Shown here piece by piece: positions 59,769 to 64,000 of a stretch of 64,000 nucleotides of DNA (within the stretch, counting starts at the first letter, position 1; every line of letters starts with the position of its first letter). The notes beneath the pieces were generated by a model. It saw only the letters and a list, made by a program, of their open reading frames with translations, was not told the origin of the DNA and ran no database searches. A program made the translations under genes and the position numbers. The stretch is from Anaerocolumna sp. MB42-C2 (GTDB taxonomy: Bacteria; Bacillota; Clostridia; Lachnospirales; Lachnospiraceae), in NCBI RefSeq assembly GCF_030913705.1, contig NZ_CP133190.1, forward strand, positions 5,977,501 through 6,041,500, read 5' to 3'.

Positions 59769-61106
59769 TTATTGGCATGATGGTGAGAGAGGGAAGGAAT
59801 TATTATAACTTTGTAAAGTTTCCCCTGCCTGATTATCTGTTTCTATGTCATATTGACTGTTAATTAATAACCATAATTGGGAGCAATACTGCATTATATT
59901 CCAGATTGCAACGCCCTGAACTCCATATTCAGGCACCAGATCCAATAAGACATTTACTCTTCTGGCATCTTTAAACCAAACTACATGATCCGTCGGGATT
60001 TTATTTCCAAAATCCAGATAATAAAAGTAAGGAGCCTGGATCACTTCATCATACTGAATAGTTGCACCAACCTCACTGGCTAAGCGGACTGCCCCATTGG
60101 TACTGATGGAGTTTGCCCTTGAGACGCCGGGAATATAGGGCAGCTGCCAATCATAACCTATAATTGGAATTCCAAAACTTAATTTTTCCGGAACAACCTG
60201 CGTTACGGAGTAATTCATCATTTCTCTTACAGTTCCTATTGATGTTACCGAGGTAGGAGGTCCATAAGAAAATCCCCATTCATAAGATAATAATAAAATA
60301 TGGTTTGATATTTCACCAATCGTTGTATAATCTATATCCTGATAAAAACCAGTAAAGGTTTGCGGAGTTAATGTAACGACAACCGGATACCCTGCACCAT
60401 TCAGGCGATTTGTAATGTTTGCAATAAAATTTTCTACAAGTGGTTTGTATTCCGGATCAATATTCTGGAGGGATACATTAACGGCATAATAACCTTTTGT
60501 TTTTAAAGTATTCAGTATATTACTAATCAGATTATCCTGCATAGACGGATTGGATATGACGTTATAAGTTATATCTGCATTGTCTAACCCTAAGTTAGTC
60601 AGCGTAGATACCATCATGACCGGTGCCACTCCATATTTTTTTGCTAATGTAACAATTTCCTGGTCATCAAGATCAATAAGGCCTCCCTCTTCGGTTATCC
60701 TGTAATCAAATACGGTGAGAGAAGTCAGATAGGGTAAAGTTCTTATTAGTGTTTCTCTGCCTATAAATGGATAGGTAAATCCGTTAATTGTCATTTTTCC
60801 TTTTTTGATTCCATAGCTGATAATCAATATATCTCCGGGATATAGGAATTCTCTGCCTGCAAGATAGGGGTTATTCCTCAGAAGCTGGATTGGTGTAACA
60901 CCGTGAGCATCAGCAATACCGTTTAAGGTATCTCCATCTTTTATAACATATGTCTGTTCGGGTTTAGCTATCACCAGAGCTTGCCCTACAACCAGATTTT
61001 CTAAATCTTCTAAGTCGTTGTCCTGAATTAACTTCATATCAGATATGCCGAAATTTGCCGCAATGGAACTGATGGTATCCCCCGATTGTACAACATATAT
61101 GTTCAT
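59769..61106 (-). CDS. LysM-GH18 protein lacking GH18 catalytic residues (spore-type)
   Basis: Start 61106 (MNIYVVQSGDTISSI) is preceded by TGAGGA; the longer start adds four residues. Two LysM domains (YVVQSGDTISSIAANFG, TYVIKDGDTLNGIADAHG) are followed by a GH18 domain like that of the spore-lytic YaaH/SleL. The GH18 catalytic DxxxDxE (usually DGVNIDFE) reads YYAVNVSLQ here, so all acidic residues are replaced. The rest of the barrel is intact (VPEKLSFGIPIIGYDWQ, GVQGVAIWNIMQY). It is probably a peptidoglycan- or cortex-binding protein rather than an active glucosaminidase. Confidence 0.85.
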   Translation of the reverse strand: MNIYVVQSGDTISSIAANFGISDMKLIQDNDLEDLENLVVGQALVIAKPEQTYVIKDGDTLNGIADAHGVTPIQLLRNNPYLAGREFLYPGDILIISYGIKKGKMTINGFTYPFIGRETLIRTLPYLTSLTVFDYRITEEGGLIDLDDQEIVTLAKKYGVAPVMMVSTLTNLGLDNADITYNVISNPSMQDNLISNILNTLKTKGYYAVNVSLQNIDPEYKPLVENFIANITNRLNGAGYPVVVTLTPQTFTGFYQDIDYTTIGEISNHILLLSYEWGFSYGPPTSVTSIGTVREMMNYSVTQVVPEKLSFGIPIIGYDWQLPYIPGVSRANSISTNGAVRLASEVGATIQYDEVIQAPYFYYLDFGNKIPTDHVVWFKDARRVNVLLDLVPEYGVQGVAIWNIMQYCSQLWLLINSQYDIETDNQAGETLQSYNNSFPLSPSCQ

Positions 61107-61252
61107 AGATGTCCTCAAAAAATGTACTTAATTTATTATATGTGGCTATTAATACTTCATTACATTATTGGATTAATAATTTCTGAGGATCTATGTAAGT
61201 ATGTGTAAATTGCTAAAAATGATTGTGTTATTAAAAAAATTTTTTTATATGC

Positions 61253-61281
61253 TTGACATATACGAAATGCTGTGCTAGTAT
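61253..61281 (+). promoter_or_regulatory. sigma-A promoter upstream of the GntR-LacI type regulator
   Basis: TTGACA (61253-61258) and TAGTAT (61276-61281) are 17 bp apart. It would give an untranslated leader of about 260 nt containing the large inverted repeat at 61410-61460. Confidence 0.65.
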
Positions 61282-61409
61282 GTGGTGAATTTGGATAAAA
61301 TAATTCAAATTGAAGCTATAAAAATATACAAAAAGCATATAAAGGAGGGAATAAAAAGCAAAAAACAAGATAATAAATACATTAAATGGGTTAAACCAAA
61401 GATTCAAAA

Positions 61410-61460
61410 TGTGCAATATGCACATAACAAAGGGACGAAATGATATGTGCATATTGCACA
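61410..61460 (+). promoter_or_regulatory. 17-bp inverted repeat (operator-like or attenuator)
   Basis: TGTGCAATATGCACATA (61410-61426) is perfectly complementary to TATGTGCATATTGCACA (61444-61460). Each arm is itself nearly palindromic (GTGCAATATGCAC). It lies between the promoter and the regulator gene, so it may be the regulator's own operator or a leader hairpin. Confidence 0.6.
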
Positions 61461-61546
61461 GAGAAAATGGTCGAAAAACAACAGGTAATCCAGTGACAGG
61501 TGTATAACAGAATGGTTATAAAAATTTACGTGATTATGGAGGCAAA

Positions 61547-62563
61547 ATGAATCAGGAAAACAAATGGATTATTGACAATCTTCGTTTAGAATTTAAGCAG
61601 ATGCAGGCAGACCGGCTGGTAAAAATTGAATCAGAGAGAGCGCTGGAAGAAAAAATCGGAGTGGGGAGACAAAGAATAAGGGAAGTAATTAACCAATTAA
61701 TTGAAGAGGGACTCCTGATTAAGTATGAAGGAAAAGGAACCTATATAGCGCCCTACATTAAAAGTCAGTATGTAAATCTTTTATGTTCGCCCACAATTAA
61801 AAGCAACGATCCGTTTTACAACAGATTACTAATGGAATTAACCTGTTATTCTGCTAAAAACTGCATTAACCTCGTACCTTTGACTTTGGAAAATATCTCA
61901 AATGGCACTTCGGATTTTCCGTTACTTATGATCGGCAGATTGGAAGAAGCCGACCTGAAAAAAATTAAATCAATTTTTTCCATGGTGATTTCTTTTGAGA
62001 ATTATCCCGAACATGATGATTTTATCCAGATTTATTTTGATCATTTTAAGATTGGATTAAATGCAGCAAAAGTATTGTCAGCCCACGGTCACAGGAGGGT
62101 GATTCATATAACAGGACCTGATAAATACGCTTCGGCCTGTTACCGCAGGAACGGATTTATAAGAGGAGCACGTAAACAGGGGATGGAATTTAGTATTATA
62201 ACAGAAAAGATGAATTTTGAAGGCGGGTACCGGGCGGGAGAGGAAGTTATTAAATTAATCGGGGATGGAAACTATACTGCCGTGTTTGCGGCAAACGACT
62301 GGATGGCAATCGGAATGATACAGGCATTAAAAGCAAAGGGGGTAAATGTTCCCCAGGATGTTTCCGTACTTAGCGTGGATAATATTCCCCTGGCAAGTCA
62401 GATTGCGCCTAATCTTACAACCTATTCGCTGGATGCCAATATGATGATTGCAGAAGTATTTTCCCTAATGGATCGTATTTCCGACGACAGCAGATATTCA
62501 GTGGATAAAAGAATAATCCTAAGACCTATTCTTATAACAAGAGATACCTTACAAAAAATCTAG
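61547..62563 (+). CDS. GntR-type HTH with LacI-type sensor domain (AraR-like regulator)
   Basis: ATG follows GGAGG. The N-terminal winged helix is GntR-type (KIESERALEEKIGVGRQRIR then EVINQLIEEGLLIKYEGKGT). The C-terminal half is a LacI/PBP1-type ligand-binding domain (AAKVLSAHGHRRVIHITGPD, TAVFAANDWMAIGMIQALKA, DVSVLSVDNIPLASQIAPNL). This architecture is that of AraR, a sugar-responsive repressor. It lies 23 bp before a solute-binding lipoprotein gene, so it probably controls uptake of a plant-type sugar or oligosaccharide. Ligand unknown. Confidence 0.88.
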   Translation: MNQENKWIIDNLRLEFKQMQADRLVKIESERALEEKIGVGRQRIREVINQLIEEGLLIKYEGKGTYIAPYIKSQYVNLLCSPTIKSNDPFYNRLLMELTCYSAKNCINLVPLTLENISNGTSDFPLLMIGRLEEADLKKIKSIFSMVISFENYPEHDDFIQIYFDHFKIGLNAAKVLSAHGHRRVIHITGPDKYASACYRRNGFIRGARKQGMEFSIITEKMNFEGGYRAGEEVIKLIGDGNYTAVFAANDWMAIGMIQALKAKGVNVPQDVSVLSVDNIPLASQIAPNLTTYSLDANMMIAEVFSLMDRISDDSRYSVDKRIILRPILITRDTLQKI

Positions 62564-62586
62564 TACCTTGTGGAAGGGAGCTTTTT

Positions 62587-64000
62587 ATGAAAACAAAAAA
62601 AATATTTATACTATCGGCAGTGTTTGCCATAATGATGATAGCATTTACAGGATGCGGGGGAAAAACAACAAAAGTTGATAATACTATCGGGAGTCAATCC
62701 AAACAAGAAACAGCGGAGGAGAGCCGGAATACTTCCATAGGCGGGAAAGGAGTCGGTACCGGACAATATAAGGAGGCTCCTGTGTTAGCTGAAAAAGTTA
62801 AAGGAGGCCAGCTGCCGCCGATTGAACAAAGACTGCCCAAAGAGCCGGCGGTAGTAAATGTAGATCAGATCGGTACCTATGGAGGAACTTATGTGGGTGC
62901 CGCCTTCGGACCCAGCACCGGACAGGTGGATACGGAAGGTCTGCGTTTTCAGTCTTTGCTGACCATAGAAAAAGATTTAAAGACCTTTAAGCCTAATCTT
63001 ATCAAAGCATATGATGTAAATGAGGATTTTACTATGTTTACCCTGCATTTAAGAGAAGGCATGAAGTGGTCCAATGGAGATGATTTTACAACGGATGATT
63101 TCATGTTCTGGTATAATGACGTATTACTGAATAAGGACATCAATCCGTCCATAGACGCTTCTTATTGTACCAACGGTGAAGTAATGGTATATGAACAGGT
63201 CGATCCATATACTTTAAATATTAAATTTAAAGAATCCAATCCATCTTTTCAGATAACAATGGCCCGGTATTCTACCGGTATCATCCGTACTTTTTTTGCA
63301 CCTTCCAAATATTTAAAACAATATCATACAAAATATAACGAAAAAGCAGATGATTTAGCCAAAGAAGAAGGATTTGAGTCCTGGATCTTATGTTTCCAGT
63401 CTCATATAGATAATACGCAGGCACAGACTGACTGCAATGCACCGGATGTTTACCCCTGGGTATTAAACCGGATCGATGCACAAGGCAATAAATTCTTCAG
63501 CCGGAATCCTTATTATCATGTTGTCGACCAAGAGGGAAACCAATTACCGTACATCGATGAGCAGGAAGCTTTGATCGTACAGGATGCAAGTGTGCGGGCT
63601 ATGAAATTGATCAGCGGAGAAATTCATGCCGCGGGGGAAAATCCACTGCCGGTAAGTGATTATACCATGCTAAAGGAAAATGAGGAAAAGGGAAACTATA
63701 AGGTATTTTTATTTGACAATACCAGAGGTTCCGATTGTGCGTTTACTTTTAATATAACGGATAAGGATCCGACCTTACGAGATATTTTCAATAAACTTGA
63801 ATTCCGACAGGCCATGAGTCTGGCTTTGGACCGTAATACCATAAATGAAACATTATATTTTAATAAAGGTACGGTCAGACAAGCTACTGCCGCATTTAAT
63901 ACTTCCTTTATGAAACCTGAATTTGAAACTGCCAATACAGAATATAATCCGGATAAAGCAAATGAACTCCTGGATGCTTTAGGGTATAAATGGAATTCCG
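62587..64000 (+). CDS. family 5 solute-binding lipoprotein of an ABC transporter (cut at window end)
   Basis: ATG 62587 has GGAAGGGAG upstream. The signal peptide MKTKKIFILSAVF ends in a lipobox FTGC (Cys at residue 23), followed by a Ser/Gly/Glu-rich linker. The mature part has FTMFTLHLREGMKWSNGDDF, a hallmark of SBP_bac_5 oligopeptide/oligosaccharide-binding proteins, and FRQAMSLALDRNTINETLYF. It lies directly after the AraR-like regulator. Family 5 binders in Clostridia often carry plant oligosaccharides. The frame is open to 64000. Confidence 0.88.
   Translation, partial: MKTKKIFILSAVFAIMMIAFTGCGGKTTKVDNTIGSQSKQETAEESRNTSIGGKGVGTGQYKEAPVLAEKVKGGQLPPIEQRLPKEPAVVNVDQIGTYGGTYVGAAFGPSTGQVDTEGLRFQSLLTIEKDLKTFKPNLIKAYDVNEDFTMFTLHLREGMKWSNGDDFTTDDFMFWYNDVLLNKDINPSIDASYCTNGEVMVYEQVDPYTLNIKFKESNPSFQITMARYSTGIIRTFFAPSKYLKQYHTKYNEKADDLAKEEGFESWILCFQSHIDNTQAQTDCNAPDVYPWVLNRIDAQGNKFFSRNPYYHVVDQEGNQLPYIDEQEALIVQDASVRAMKLISGEIHAAGENPLPVSDYTMLKENEEKGNYKVFLFDNTRGSDCAFTFNITDKDPTLRDIFNKLEFRQAMSLALDRNTINETLYFNKGTVRQATAAFNTSFMKPEFETANTEYNPDKANELLDALGYKWNS

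Noticed and set aside
62949..63935. Minus-strand ORFs under the solute-binding protein
   Set aside because: They are shadows of the open plus-strand lipoprotein frame that continues beyond the window.

Overview
The window is AT-rich DNA from a Gram-positive anaerobe. It is most likely a member of the Clostridia, and Lachnospiraceae fits best. The reasons are AGGAGG-type ribosome binding sites with frequent TTG/GTG starts, a CIRCE-controlled htpG, a Tad/Flp-like locus next to large secreted proteins, LysM-GH18 spore-type proteins, two DegV proteins and a hemerythrin-like protein. No rRNA, tRNA or CRISPR array was seen. This placement is inferred from gene content; no search was run.

Layout. 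(1) 0.6-6.2 kb: a Tad/Flp-pilus-like operon with CpaE-like proteins whose P-loops are degenerate, a SAF-domain protein and a CpaF/TadA that stops at the end of its N-terminal domain. The ATPase core, TadB, TadC and pilin are not visible. Two large exported proteins follow (6.9-11.4 kb). (2) 11.5-16.7 kb: a same-strand series of small accessory genes (GNAT acetyltransferases, a RibD/DHFR-like reductase) mixed with broken genes and short dispersed repeats, including a duplicated promoter segment. (3) 16.9-35.9 kb: housekeeping-like genes: a chemoreceptor, a CNNM/CorC protein, an ABC-F ATPase, an esterase, an acyltransferase-like/zinc-ribbon/GH13 operon, TraX, a hemerythrin, htpG and degV. Three of these transcription units start with the same type of hairpin-rich leader. 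(4) 36-39 kb: two paralogous radical SAM genes with a divergent HxlR regulator, bracketed by two direct copies of a structured repeat of about 180 bp. (5) 39.2-41.4 kb: a TetR and two alpha/beta hydrolase genes. (6) 41.5-51.8 kb: a second accessory region (Nudix, APH, methyltransferase, GNAT, ANT(6)-like, CPBP protease) containing several fused, deleted or frameshifted genes. (7) 52-58.3 kb: an ATPase-permease operon of the NitT/TauT type in which both genes are interrupted, each by its own small serine-recombinase element. (8) 58.7-64 kb: a second DegV, a LysM-GH18 protein without catalytic residues, and a GntR-LacI type regulator upstream of a solute-binding lipoprotein that runs off the window.

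The most striking observation is region 7. One 2,174-bp element lies in the permease gene and one of about 2,590 bp lies in the ATPase gene of the same two-gene operon. Removing each between its short shared core (CTACCG; TAT) restores an uninterrupted reading frame of normal family length (272 and 257 aa). Each element carries terminal inverted repeats which, in the predicted circle, would be 26 nt apart around the core. Each also carries one recombinase gene and small cargo ORFs. Whether these are parasites or reversible gene switches cannot be decided from sequence alone.

Other points: covarying leader hairpins in three operons, pseudo-enzymes of GH13 and GH18 type, a truncated TadA, and an accessory region full of in-frame deletion chimeras.
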